Positions 18,055 through 26,160 of a stretch of DNA of 43,320 bases are shown here, in pieces. The first letter of the stretch is position 1, and each line of letters starts with the position of its first letter. Origin of the DNA: Microthrixaceae bacterium (GTDB lineage: Bacteria; Actinomycetota; Acidimicrobiia; Acidimicrobiales; Microtrichaceae); assembly GCA_020027475.1 (NCBI GenBank), contig JAHRAZ010000033.1:1-43320 (forward strand), given 5' to 3'. The position numbers were made by a program, and so were the translations under genes. Below the pieces are notes generated by a model. It did no database searches. It had not been told where the DNA came from and saw nothing but the letters and a program-made list of their open reading frames with translations.

Positions 18055-19026
18055 CTATGCAGGTTCGAGCGGGCGAACCTTGAGCACGGAAGCCGAGGAG
18101 CGCCGCTCGTCCCCTTCGAGGCCTCGGCGCACCAATGGGCGATCCTCGCCGAGGACACTCACCGCTGAAGGGGAGAACGCGGACACCGGAATCCCGGTCC
18201 CCGCTGTAGTGTCCGGAATCCCGACCTCGGCTGGAGTGGCCCGTGTCGGCAACTGTATGACCGGAGCAATCCCCGGTTCGGTTTCTGGCACCACAGGTTC
18301 GGGTACACGATCTGGTTCCGGGATGGTTTCGGGCCCCACAGCAGGTTTCGAAGGCTTGGTGGCATAGGAGTCCACATACTCCTGACCCGACAGGTTCCTG
18401 ATTTCGTACATCACCTCATCCGCGATCTGGCGAAGAATCAGGCGATCCCCGGCACGATCCTGATACCGCGAGACATCGATGGGACGACCGAAGCGAAGAT
18501 GCATGCGACCAAATGGTTTCGGAACCACGGAGCCGGGTGGCTGCACATCGGCGCTGCCGATGATCCCGACTGGAATGATCGGAGCATTTGTGCGCAGTGC
18601 GAGTCGGGCCACTCCGGTGTGGCCCTTGTGAAGCTCTCCGGAACGCGAACGAGTGCCCTCGGGATATATGCAGAACAGTTCCCCGAACTCGAGAACCCTC
18701 GCTGCGGTGTCGAGAGCCGCCTGAGCGGAGTCACCACCGGATCGATCGATCGGAACCATGCCCATTGCAGGGAACAACCAGCGGGTCTTCCAGTCGTCCA
18801 TGTACTCAGCCTTGCCCACATATGTGATGCGCCTGGGAATCGTCAACGGAATGACGAACGAGTCGATGACCGACACGTGGTTGGGAGCGATGATCGCACC
18901 GCCGGTGGAGGGGACGTTTTCAAGGCCCTCGGTGGACACGTTCCAGAACAATCGGAACGGCGGAGTCAACAGGGAACGAAATACGCCCTGCCTGTTCCCG
19001 GCTCGTTGCCTTGATTCCGTTTCCAC
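18055..19026 (-). CDS. 1-acyl-glycerol-3-phosphate acyltransferase (PlsC-like) with disordered C-terminal tail
   Basis: A 323-residue protein. The PlsC domain (about residues 25-210) has motif I NHVSVID, motif II-like GMVPIDRSG, motif III YPEGTRS and motif IV PIIPVGIIG, so it should acylate lysophosphatidate or a related lipid at the membrane. The last 100 residues are rich in Pro, Glu and Val (for example PEPDRVPEPVVPETEPG) and look disordered; most PlsC proteins end before this. The start is GTG. Location beside a PIM/phospholipid block supports a phospholipid role. The substrate is not certain. Confidence 0.88.
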   Translation of the reverse strand: METESRQRAGNRQGVFRSLLTPPFRLFWNVSTEGLENVPSTGGAIIAPNHVSVIDSFVIPLTIPRRITYVGKAEYMDDWKTRWLFPAMGMVPIDRSGGDSAQAALDTAARVLEFGELFCIYPEGTRSRSGELHKGHTGVARLALRTNAPIIPVGIIGSADVQPPGSVVPKPFGRMHLRFGRPIDVSRYQDRAGDRLILRQIADEVMYEIRNLSGQEYVDSYATKPSKPAVGPETIPEPDRVPEPVVPETEPGIAPVIQLPTRATPAEVGIPDTTAGTGIPVSAFSPSAVSVLGEDRPLVRRGLEGDERRSSASVLKVRPLEPA

Positions 19027-19092
19027 CGCCAGATCCTAACCCGGCGCCCGCGGTCACAGACGGTGCATTTGAACGATTCGGTGTGGAGAATC

Positions 19093-20238
19093 TCAGTGTC
19101 GCGGAATCGGCTCCTGTGGTCGATCCAGGGACACCCCCACCAAGGCGGCAGCAGAGCTGACTCCCACTCCCGCCTCCGCAGCGCGGTCGATCGCCTCCAC
19201 GGCCGAGGGAGTGTCGAGATCATCGTCGAGGGCCGCCCGCACTTCCTCCAGGGCACCCTCTCCATTTCCGGCATCCAGCCAGAGCTGAAGCCGGTCGGCG
19301 GCGGTACCCATCAGGTTGCCGTGCCACTCCCAGGAGTCACGGTAGTGATGCGATACACACACCAGCCGGATAGTACGGGGATCCCAGAGCATCGAAAGAT
19401 CGCTCACGAACACCAGATTGCCCAGGGACTTGGACATTTTCTCCCCATCCATGCACACCATTGCCTGATGCATCCAGTGGCGGACCAACGGCTCACCAGT
19501 GGCGGCTTCGGACTGGGCTGCTTCACATTCGTGGTGGGGAAAGATGAGGTCAGTTCCACCGCCGTGCAGATCAATGGTGGTGCCAAGCTCGCGCAATGCG
19601 AGCGCAGAGCACTCGATGTGCCAGCCGGGCCGGCCCGGTCCCCACAGCGAATCCCACGCCGGCTCATCCGGACGCGATGGCTGCCAGAGGACGAAGTCCA
19701 GGGGATCGCGCTTGTTCTTGTCGTCCACATTGCCGCCGCGTTCCGCGGCGAGGTCGATCATCTCGGGTCGGCTGTATCCGCTGACCGCCCCGAACTTCGG
19801 AAATTTGGCTACCTCGAAGTACACCGCGCCACCCGATTCATATGCGTATCCCCGGTCGAGAACCATGCCGATGAAACCGCGAATGTCCGCAATCGCCGAA
19901 GTCGCCCGAGGCTCGGACCACGCAGGAATCAGTTCCAGGAGTTCCATGTCGGCGTTGAAACGGGCCATTTCCGCCGCCGCAAGATCCAGGTAGTGGACCC
20001 CCAACTCGCGGGCCTTGGGCAAGATCGAGTCGTCCACATCAGTGATGTTTCGGACGCACCGGGTCTCGTAACCCAAGTCGCGCAGGCGGCGCTGAAGGAC
20101 GTCATAGGTGAGATAAGTGGCGGCGTGTCCGAGGTGGGTCGAGTCGTACGGCGTGATGCCACAGGTGTACATCGTGACCACGTTGTCCGCCGGCTCGAAC
20201 GGAATCACCTCACGCTTGGCGGTGTCATAGAGACGCAC
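19093..20238 (-). CDS. mshC: L-cysteine:1D-myo-inosityl 2-amino-2-deoxy-glucopyranoside ligase (mycothiol ligase)
   Basis: A CysRS-like enzyme of 381 residues that joins cysteine to GlcN-inositol in mycothiol synthesis. Signatures are MYTCGITPYDSTHLGHAATY (CGIT and HLGH), NITDVDD, the zinc ligands Cys26, Cys210 and the FPHHE histidine, and GEKMSKSLGNLVFVS. The CGITPYDxTHLGHAATY pattern and the short C-terminus without an anticodon-binding domain favour MshC over CysS (usually 450 or more residues). It lies 11 bp upstream of... no gene on its own strand but follows npdG closely, so the two are probably co-transcribed. A possible MshB-type deacetylase lies nearby at 21055. Confidence 0.88.
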   Translation of the reverse strand: MRLYDTAKREVIPFEPADNVVTMYTCGITPYDSTHLGHAATYLTYDVLQRRLRDLGYETRCVRNITDVDDSILPKARELGVHYLDLAAAEMARFNADMELLELIPAWSEPRATSAIADIRGFIGMVLDRGYAYESGGAVYFEVAKFPKFGAVSGYSRPEMIDLAAERGGNVDDKNKRDPLDFVLWQPSRPDEPAWDSLWGPGRPGWHIECSALALRELGTTIDLHGGGTDLIFPHHECEAAQSEAATGEPLVRHWMHQAMVCMDGEKMSKSLGNLVFVSDLSMLWDPRTIRLVCVSHHYRDSWEWHGNLMGTAADRLQLWLDAGNGEGALEEVRAALDDDLDTPSAVEAIDRAAEAGVGVSSAAALVGVSLDRPQEPIPRH

Positions 20239-20249
20239 TGGAACTCAAT

Positions 20250-20909
20250 CTATTCAGGCAACCCCGTGAACTTCACCGCAACCCGGGTCTTGTATTTCAC
20301 ATTGACCTGGAGCAGCACAGCCGCGAACGCCTCAATCGGTGCCGCGTTGGACAATTGACCCGCGTCCACAGCCCTGAGGTCCGGGATTCTCGAGACGATG
20401 TCGATGGTGGTCCTGGTTGCCTCCAGATGGTCCGAACATACAAGTACATCCGATATGACTGGCTCCGACAGGTCCCCCAGTTCCTTCGCCGGCACATGGT
20501 GGAACGAGGCGGAGACCAATGACTTCGGAACGGCTGCCTGCACTGATGCGGCCACGGAGCCACGCGGCGGCACGAGAGGTTGAAACTCGTTGCCGACCTT
20601 CGCCAGCGCGTTGGCCATCGAGATCACGACCTTGCCGCGCAGCGACTGTGAACACTTGGATGCGGTGGCGGCCGCGGCGTCCCATGGAGTGGCGATAACG
20701 GCCACATCTGCTTCTGCGCAGGCTTCGGAGTTTTCGTCGGCCGAGATGTCGAGGTCGATTTCGGGCCAAGTCGCCACGAGCTTGTCCCGCACCTCCATCG
20801 CCCGATATTTCGAACGGGATCCAATCACCACCTCGAATCCCACTGATGCGAGGCGGGCGGCTAGCCCACTCCCCGCCGGGCCGGTAGCTCCTAGTACGGC
20901 AATCCTCAT
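20250..20909 (-). CDS. npdG: F420-dependent NADP oxidoreductase
   Basis: A 219-residue NADPH:F420 oxidoreductase. It opens with MRIAVLGATGPAGSGLA (dinucleotide-binding fold) and GSRSKYRA, which can read the NADP 2'-phosphate. SFHHVPAKELGDL, DVLVCSD and a C-terminal LQVNVKYKTRVAVKFTG are typical of NpdG. It moves hydride between NADPH and the deazaflavin F420, so the organism should make F420. ATG at 20909 is chosen over an upstream GTG; GTGGGGG just before it may be the ribosome site. It lies 11 bp before mshC. Confidence 0.88.
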   Translation of the reverse strand: MRIAVLGATGPAGSGLAARLASVGFEVVIGSRSKYRAMEVRDKLVATWPEIDLDISADENSEACAEADVAVIATPWDAAAATASKCSQSLRGKVVISMANALAKVGNEFQPLVPPRGSVAASVQAAVPKSLVSASFHHVPAKELGDLSEPVISDVLVCSDHLEATRTTIDIVSRIPDLRAVDAGQLSNAAPIEAFAAVLLQVNVKYKTRVAVKFTGLPE

Positions 20910-20941
20910 GACCCCCACTTTGCTACCCGACGGTAACTTCC

Positions 20942-20964
20942 CGCAACCGGCGACCGCCGTTGCG
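20942..20964 (-). terminator. GC-rich hairpin after the PIG-L gene, possible terminator
   Basis: CGCAAC-C-GGC / GACC / GCC-GTTGCG can form a nine-pair stem with one bulged C and a 4-nt loop. It lies in the 145-bp gap after the PIG-L stop and before npdG, the only sizeable gap between these genes. No T-run follows on the minus strand, which is common for actinobacterial terminators, so the call is tentative. It may separate the CNNM/APH/PIG-L operon from npdG-mshC. Confidence 0.35.
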
Positions 20965-21054
20965 CTCCGAATCGCACGTTCATGGACAATCTCGGGAGAT
21001 ATTCAATCACCCGGACACCACGTGACCCGGCACGCCAATCCGCTCCCTGAACCG

Positions 21055-21756
21055 CTACCGGGATGCAACCCAGACCCGTTCGCAAAGAGATCGCCTCAGG
21101 TCCATGTTCTGGGCATCAACGAAGTAGGGATCCATCTGTGACCGGTAGATACGCCTGACCACAGCCTGAGTTGCCCCCTGGATCGGTCCGGATACATCCC
21201 GGCTGCCAAGCTCCAGATTCAACACCGACAATTGCTCCGCCAGTTCGGCGTCGCTCAGGTAGCTGACATACGGCCGATCTTCATAGAACGTGAAGTTCGC
21301 CTTGCCCGCCACGGTGAGGTCTGCTGCTGCGGTGGCAATCAGCCGGTGATCGATGTGTTCGCCGAGACCTGCCGGAACCCAGATGTTGTCGTGTTGAGCA
21401 CCCAGCACGCGTAGATGATCACGAATCTGGCCGAACAACGGGTCAGAGCGCGGTTCGGTCCCGCCGCGAAATGTCTCGGGATCCAGCGAGCCCCGCCGCA
21501 GTATCACCTCTTCGAAACTGTCGACCTTGAGGGAGTATCCGAATCGTCTTGCGGCAAGTCGCTCCTCCAACTCCCTCCAGCGTGAGATCACACTCGCCCT
21601 GCGCGCTGTGGGATGCATCTGCACGGACCAGTTGGTTCGCCCGAAGGCCACGCGCACCGAGACGGACCTTCCCGCCAACTCTCCATCGAGGAGGCTTTGA
21701 CCGAGAGACAGGGGCACATCGTCAAAGTGGGGAGAAATGATCAGTACGTCGCTCAT
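21055..21756 (-). CDS. PIG-L family (LmbE/MshB-like) zinc deacetylase
   Basis: A 233-residue N-acetyl-sugar deacetylase family protein. The zinc-binding start SPHFDDVPLSLG corresponds to the usual PHPDD motif, and the later GEHIDHRL supplies the distal histidines. The usual Glu after DD is Val here. It is shorter than typical MshB (about 300 residues). MshB function in mycothiol synthesis is attractive because mshC is only 1 kb away, but deacetylation of another sugar conjugate is as likely. The ATG overlaps the stop of the upstream kinase gene by 4 bp (ATGA). Confidence 0.8.
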   Translation of the reverse strand: MSDVLIISPHFDDVPLSLGQSLLDGELAGRSVSVRVAFGRTNWSVQMHPTARRASVISRWRELEERLAARRFGYSLKVDSFEEVILRRGSLDPETFRGGTEPRSDPLFGQIRDHLRVLGAQHDNIWVPAGLGEHIDHRLIATAAADLTVAGKANFTFYEDRPYVSYLSDAELAEQLSVLNLELGSRDVSGPIQGATQAVVRRIYRSQMDPYFVDAQNMDLRRSLCERVWVASR

Positions 21757-23192
21757 GAATCCGGCTCGAGGTGACCCGGATTCGACACTGCGAGAGCATC
21801 CCTGACCGATTCCCTCACGAGTCGACCCAATTCTTCATGTTCGGCATCGAGGGATTCTTCACGGATTCGGGTAGCCAGTTCAATGTCATCGGCTACGCCC
21901 AGCGATTCAAGCCGACAGCGGTGAGCCTCCGGGTAATCGGGTGCGGCCAGAATCTCCCTGCGGACAGTTCGCAGAATGTTTGCGGACACCCGCATTTGAT
22001 ACCTCTGCGCACCCGACATCGTGGATCGCAGTTCCTCCAGATGCTCCGAGACCGCTTCGAGCAGGTCGGGAGCGCTCGGAACAGTGGCGCTTGGTGGTGC
22101 CTTGATCGACGGTGCCGAAGGTTGATACATCGATGATCCCTGGGTGATCTCCAGCAGATCCTCTTCACACTCGATGGCCCTCCGCCCGATTGCGGCGAGT
22201 TCGGGACTCCGGTGTTTTCCCGAAAGGTGTGTGTTGGCCTGCAGGAGGCAGATGAGGCCCCAGCGAAGGGTGCCATAGGCCTCCCACCAGCGGATCTCAT
22301 CCGCGGTGGGTGCCGAACCGTGGACCTCGGCATAACCGGAGCGCAGGGTCTCCACACTCCCAACTCCCCCGGCAGTCAACGGGGAGCCAAAACGCCAGGA
22401 GCGCACGCAGAACCAGCCGAGATCCTCCGCGCCACATCCCCGGTGAGCGAGTTCCCAATCGAGCACACCGGTGATTCCTGCTGAATCAACGAGGAGGTTG
22501 CCGAGACGGAAGTCGCCGTGAACCACCACGTCCTCTCCGGGTGGCGGCCGGTTCTCATCCAACCATTTGAGTCCGAGTTCGAATGCAGGATGACCCCTGC
22601 CGAGCACATCGGTCAGGATGGTCAGGGATTCCACCGGATCACTCGCCGGAGGAGCCAATCCGGCAGCGGGCATGGCATGAATCCGGGCCATCTCCATTCC
22701 CGCCTGCCGCGCCAGTCTGGAGCGAGCCAAGCTGTACTGCGGTCCGTGCAGGACCTCCTTGGGCAAGGCCGTGCCATCCACGCGCTCCAGGATCACCCAT
22801 GCCGGACCCTGATCCGCAGTGGATGCCCCGAGAACAGCCGGTACCGAGACACCGTTTCGGGTGGCCAGTTCCATCAAGGCCACCTGTGATCGCATCGACA
22901 AGGCATGGCCAAGCGATCCCGGCCGTTCGACCTGACACACGACGTCGGGCACCGGTCCGCTCAGCGAAACCAGCCAGGTGAGTCGCGAGGCTCCGCCTGA
23001 CAGGCGTGTCACGGCGGAGATCCCGCGGTGACCTCCGGACTCTCCTCCCAAGGCATTCAGGGCGCGTTGCAGGTCCTCGGGCAGACTCTCTGCTCGGCCC
23101 CCTTCGGTACGGTCCCCTGCTGCCCGGCCCGCTTCTGCACGTTCCTCTTCTGTACGGTCCGCTTCTCCACGGTCCCCGGATCGCCCGTTCAA
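21753..23192 (-). CDS. APH-like phosphotransferase fused to a DUF6285-like domain
   Basis: A 479-residue protein. Residues 1-36 are a pentapeptide repeat region rich in Arg, Glu and Gly. Residues about 55-350 are an aminoglycoside/choline kinase-like fold, with VVHGDFRLGNLL (catalytic Asp and Asn) and GVLDWELA (metal-binding Asp), close to the kinase part of ACAD10/11-type proteins. Residues about 365-475 (DLLEAVSEHLEEL, RVSANILRTVRREI, AVSNPGHL) resemble DUF6285, which in many actinobacteria is a separate gene next to such kinases. TTG at 23192 is the only start in this frame that fits; it overlaps the CNNM stop (TTGA). The substrate is unknown. Confidence 0.78.
   Translation of the reverse strand: MNGRSGDRGEADRTEEERAEAGRAAGDRTEGGRAESLPEDLQRALNALGGESGGHRGISAVTRLSGGASRLTWLVSLSGPVPDVVCQVERPGSLGHALSMRSQVALMELATRNGVSVPAVLGASTADQGPAWVILERVDGTALPKEVLHGPQYSLARSRLARQAGMEMARIHAMPAAGLAPPASDPVESLTILTDVLGRGHPAFELGLKWLDENRPPPGEDVVVHGDFRLGNLLVDSAGITGVLDWELAHRGCGAEDLGWFCVRSWRFGSPLTAGGVGSVETLRSGYAEVHGSAPTADEIRWWEAYGTLRWGLICLLQANTHLSGKHRSPELAAIGRRAIECEEDLLEITQGSSMYQPSAPSIKAPPSATVPSAPDLLEAVSEHLEELRSTMSGAQRYQMRVSANILRTVRREILAAPDYPEAHRCRLESLGVADDIELATRIREESLDAEHEELGRLVRESVRDALAVSNPGHLEPDS
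23095..23184 (-). repeat. Six-unit 15-bp tandem repeat in the N-terminus of the APH-DUF6285 gene
   Basis: Six adjacent 15-bp units start with CGG or CGT (23095, 23110, 23125, 23140, 23155, 23170), for example CGGCCCGCTTCTGCA and CGGTCCGCTTCTCCA. They are degenerate but keep the period exactly. Translated, they give six five-residue units of the form xxRxE. The array stays in frame and lies before the kinase fold. Confidence 0.8.
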
Positions 23193-24235
23193 GACTCCAG
23201 CCGATCTGTTTCATCCCTGATCTCGCCGACGATCGCTTCCAGCAGGTCCTCCAATGTGATCAGCCCCTGAACTTCACCGTCGTGCACCACCACCGCCACA
23301 TGTCGGCGGGCATGGCGCATCTTGGGCAGGACCTCGGCGAGCGGATCACCGGGCGCGACATTCTGGGCCACGCGCACGAGGCCATCCGGCAATGGATCCG
23401 CGGCGGGCCGGTCACCGAATTCCAGAAGATCCTTCGCATGCAGGAATCCGATGACGTCGCTGCCGTCAGGGGTGGTCACGAGCACCCGCGAGTGTCCGGA
23501 CTGATGAATCAGATCTTCCGCCTGTCCAAGGGTGGCGCCGGACGAAACGGTAACGAGCTCGGCCCGCTCGGCCATCACATCTGCCACCGTCACCCGCAGG
23601 AACCCCAAGGCCCCCGACAGCAGGTCGAGTTCGCCTTGTTCCAACTCGCCGACTGCAGCGGATTCCGCCAACATTCCTGCAAGTTCAGCGGCGGTACGGG
23701 CCTCAACGAGTTCATCCGTGGGTTCAACCCCAAGCAGTTTCGTACCCCAGTTGGCTATACTGTTCAGCACCGCCACAACCGGCTTCAGGATCTTCGTGAT
23801 CACCCGGTGGGTGGGAGCCAGCATGAGCAGCGTCGCCTCAGGGGAACTCAGGGCAAGCGACTTGGGCACCATCTCCCCGAGCACCATGTGGAAGAAGGAT
23901 ACAATCAGCAGGGCGATGGCAACTCCCATGAACGCCGACAACGCATGGGGAAGCTGTGTCTCCCCCAGCCTGCCTTCGATCGCTCCCCCCACAACCGGCT
24001 CCACGAGGAAACCCAGCAACAGCGACATCACGGTGATACCAAGCTGAGAGGTGGCAAGCTGAACGTTCAGCTTGCTCATCCCCGCCAGGGCCGAGGCGGC
24101 ACCCATACGCCCCTCTTGTGCGGCCTGCTCGACTCGTCCCCGGCGGGCTGCAAGGATCGCGAACTCCATGGCCACGAAGAACCCGTTGGCTGCCACCAGC
24201 AGGATTGCGATCACAAGGACCCACGCTGCGCTCAC
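23189..24235 (-). CDS. CNNM (DUF21)/CBS-domain membrane protein, first copy
   Basis: A 348-residue protein with an N-terminal CNNM/DUF21 domain of three to four membrane helices (VAANGFFVAMEFAILAARR, QLATSQLGITVMSLLLG, VLGEMVPKSLAL) and a C-terminal CBS pair (VMAERAELVTV to LITLEDLLEAIVGEI). The family includes CorC/MpfA-like magnesium or cobalt exporters. It ends after the CBS pair and lacks the C-terminal CorC_HlyC domain that its neighbour has. The GTG start overlaps the stop of the second copy by 4 bp, so the two are probably made in equal amounts and may form a heterodimer. Confidence 0.92.
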   Translation of the reverse strand: MSAAWVLVIAILLVAANGFFVAMEFAILAARRGRVEQAAQEGRMGAASALAGMSKLNVQLATSQLGITVMSLLLGFLVEPVVGGAIEGRLGETQLPHALSAFMGVAIALLIVSFFHMVLGEMVPKSLALSSPEATLLMLAPTHRVITKILKPVVAVLNSIANWGTKLLGVEPTDELVEARTAAELAGMLAESAAVGELEQGELDLLSGALGFLRVTVADVMAERAELVTVSSGATLGQAEDLIHQSGHSRVLVTTPDGSDVIGFLHAKDLLEFGDRPAADPLPDGLVRVAQNVAPGDPLAEVLPKMRHARRHVAVVVHDGEVQGLITLEDLLEAIVGEIRDETDRLES

Positions 24236-25554
24236 TGGAGTTCCTCCTCCTCGGCCTCAGTGGGAGGTGGTGCCACCAGCTGCACCCTGGCGACCCGTTT
24301 GCCGTCCATGTCCACCACTCTCACGGCCCAACCATCGGCCATGAAGGAGTCACCAATGCTGGGTATCCGTCCGAGGCTGTCGAGTACGAACCCGGCCAGA
24401 GTCTCGTAGCGCCCTTCGGGCACCTCGAACCCGCATGCTTCCCGCACCTCATCGGGATGCAGCAACCCGGTCAACAGGTGCGCACCTCGCCAGGCTCGCG
24501 TGCGGTGAATCGCGTCGGGCGGATCATGTTCATCGGCAATGTCGCCAACGATCTCCTCCACCAGGTCTTCGATCGTCACCACGCCGGCAGTGCCGCCATA
24601 CTCATCCAGGACGACCGCCAGATGAGCGGCGGCCTCCCGGAGCTCCACCATCAGATCATCCAGCAGCTTCGACTCCGGGACCATCGCAACCGGACTGACG
24701 AGTACAGACAGCGGCTGGCCTCGCCGGTTCTCGCGGGGAATACCGAACACGTCCTTCACATGCACTACCCCCAGAATGTGATCAAGGTCTCCGTCGTGTA
24801 CGGGAAACCGGGACAAACCCGTTTCCGCTGAGAGGTCCAGCAGGTCCGACACCGATGAGTCGAGCGGGAGGGCAACAATCGAGACCCTGGGTGTGAGCGC
24901 ATCGGCAGCCACCTTTTCCCCAAAAGAGAAACTGCGTTCCAGCAGGCGGACGGTTTGGGGCATGAGGGTTCCGCTCTCGGAACTCATGCGGACCACTCGG
25001 CGAAGATCGTCCCTCGACTGAACCGCGGAGAGTTCCTCGGCCGGCTCCACTCCGCCGAGTCGAAGGATTCCGTTGGCTGAGACGTTGCAGACCCAGATGA
25101 CCGGTTTCGCCGCCAGAGCGAACATGCGGAAGGCCGGCGCATACCGCAGAGTGGTCCGCAGTGGCTTCGCGATCGCCACTGATTTGGGAATCAACTCGCC
25201 AACCACCATCTGCACCACCGTGGTCAGCGCCAGAGCGATCACAATGGATACTCCGAGGGCGGAGGCGTCGCCAACCACCGCTCCGACCAGTGGCTCGAGC
25301 GCGGTCGCCACTACCGGCTCGGACAACAATCCCAGCGCCAGCGAGGTAATCGTGATCCCGAGCTGGGCACCGGAAAGGTTGAACGAGAGTTTGCGCAGTA
25401 CCGAAAGGGATACCGATGCCGAACGGGATCCTTCCGCTGCGAGAAGCTTCAGCCGTGTGGGATCCACGGCGACAAGACCGAATTCGACCGCCACGAAGAA
25501 CGCGTTTGCCATCACCAGCGCGAATGCGACCAGTAGGCCCAGGGCAAGATTCAC
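24232..25554 (-). CDS. CNNM (DUF21)/CBS/CorC_HlyC membrane protein, second copy
   Basis: A 440-residue protein with the full family layout: CNNM membrane domain (MANAFFVAVEFGLVAVD, GAQLGITITSLALG, VVGELIPKSVAI), CBS pair with LTPRVSIVALP, LSRFPVHDGDLDHILGVVHV and EYGGTAGVVTIEDLVEEIVG, and the C-terminal CorC_HlyC domain (GRYETLAGFVLDSLGRIP). Such proteins are linked to magnesium/cobalt efflux. It is the first gene of a coupled unit that continues with the shorter copy, the APH-DUF6285 kinase and the PIG-L gene. It is divergent from marR. Confidence 0.93.
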   Translation of the reverse strand: MNLALGLLVAFALVMANAFFVAVEFGLVAVDPTRLKLLAAEGSRSASVSLSVLRKLSFNLSGAQLGITITSLALGLLSEPVVATALEPLVGAVVGDASALGVSIVIALALTTVVQMVVGELIPKSVAIAKPLRTTLRYAPAFRMFALAAKPVIWVCNVSANGILRLGGVEPAEELSAVQSRDDLRRVVRMSSESGTLMPQTVRLLERSFSFGEKVAADALTPRVSIVALPLDSSVSDLLDLSAETGLSRFPVHDGDLDHILGVVHVKDVFGIPRENRRGQPLSVLVSPVAMVPESKLLDDLMVELREAAAHLAVVLDEYGGTAGVVTIEDLVEEIVGDIADEHDPPDAIHRTRAWRGAHLLTGLLHPDEVREACGFEVPEGRYETLAGFVLDSLGRIPSIGDSFMADGWAVRVVDMDGKRVARVQLVAPPPTEAEEEELQ

Positions 25555-25623
25555 TTGCTGGCGTTCTCCGGCACGTCAGCAATCGTAGTTACCCCACCCG
25601 ACACAGTTTCCCCGCTAGTCCCC

Positions 25624-25686
25624 GGATAGTCCTCCGCAAGTGCTGAGTTTGTTTCGACTCCCGAAACAATTGACTATCCTGCGGAG
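25624..25686 (+). promoter_or_regulatory. Divergent regulatory region: MarR operator-like palindrome, -10 box and two extra inverted repeats
   Basis: A perfect palindrome TTGTTTCG-ACTCC-CGAAACAA lies at 25649-25669, the size and place expected for a MarR dimer site. TATCCT (25675-25680) fits a -10 element; the start point predicted 6-7 nt later is the A of the marR ATG, so the mRNA may be leaderless. Two more pairs surround it: GGATAGTC (25624-25631) with GACTATCC (25672-25679), and CTCCGCA (25632-25638) with TGCGGAG (25680-25686). These pairs lie in the order A-B-A'-B', so their hairpins exclude each other. Autoregulation by the MarR protein is inference. Confidence 0.55.
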
Positions 25687-26160
25687 ATGCCAGGTCAAGA
25701 GACCACTCCACCCACCGAACGTCGCGCTGATGCGGTCAGGGCGGCTGCCCGCCTGGCCCGTGTGGCCGGTACCGCTCTCGGAGAGGCCGACCTGACACTC
25801 CCCCAGTACCGGGTTCTGGTGTTTCTGGACTCCGGCAAACGACCTGCAACCGACGTGGCTTCGTTGCTCGATGTGACTCCTTCCACGGTCACTTCGGTGG
25901 TCGACGGCCTTGTCTCCCGTGAACTCGTGCAACGCGGCGAAGACGAGAATGATCGACGCAGGGTGATTCTGAGCCTCACCGATGCAGGTCGTGACGCCTT
26001 GCGCAGTGGCGACCGGGTGGTTTCGGAACGCCTCGGTCGACTGCTGCACCGGATGGATTCCGACCAGTCGGAGACGGTATTGAGCGGTCTGGAACTCCTC
26101 AACGCGGCAATGAACGAATACCTGCTCGAGAAGTACGGCTCACCCGAGGACAACACTTGA
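25687..26160 (+). CDS. MarR-family transcriptional regulator
   Basis: A 157-residue winged-helix repressor. The recognition region LLDVTPSTVTSVVDGLVSRE and the wing EDENDRRRVILSLTDAGRDAL are typical MarR. Helices at both ends form the dimer interface. It is the first gene of an operon with two ABC half-transporters and an ABC ATPase, each overlapping the next by 4 bp. It most likely represses this operon from the palindrome at 25649-25669 and is released by a transported compound, as in many drug-efflux operons. The ligand is unknown. The GCGGAG before the ATG is too close to act as a normal ribosome site. Confidence 0.93.
   Translation: MPGQETTPPTERRADAVRAAARLARVAGTALGEADLTLPQYRVLVFLDSGKRPATDVASLLDVTPSTVTSVVDGLVSRELVQRGEDENDRRRVILSLTDAGRDALRSGDRVVSERLGRLLHRMDSDQSETVLSGLELLNAAMNEYLLEKYGSPEDNT

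Noticed and set aside
19093-20238. Cysteinyl-tRNA synthetase as the identity of the CysRS-like gene
   Set aside because: The CGITPYDxTHLGHAATY motif and the missing anticodon-binding C-terminus fit mycothiol ligase better.
23006-24409. A 467-codon plus-strand frame opposite the first CNNM gene
   Set aside because: No motif is seen in it, while the minus strand encodes a full CNNM/CBS protein. Length alone is not evidence at this GC content.
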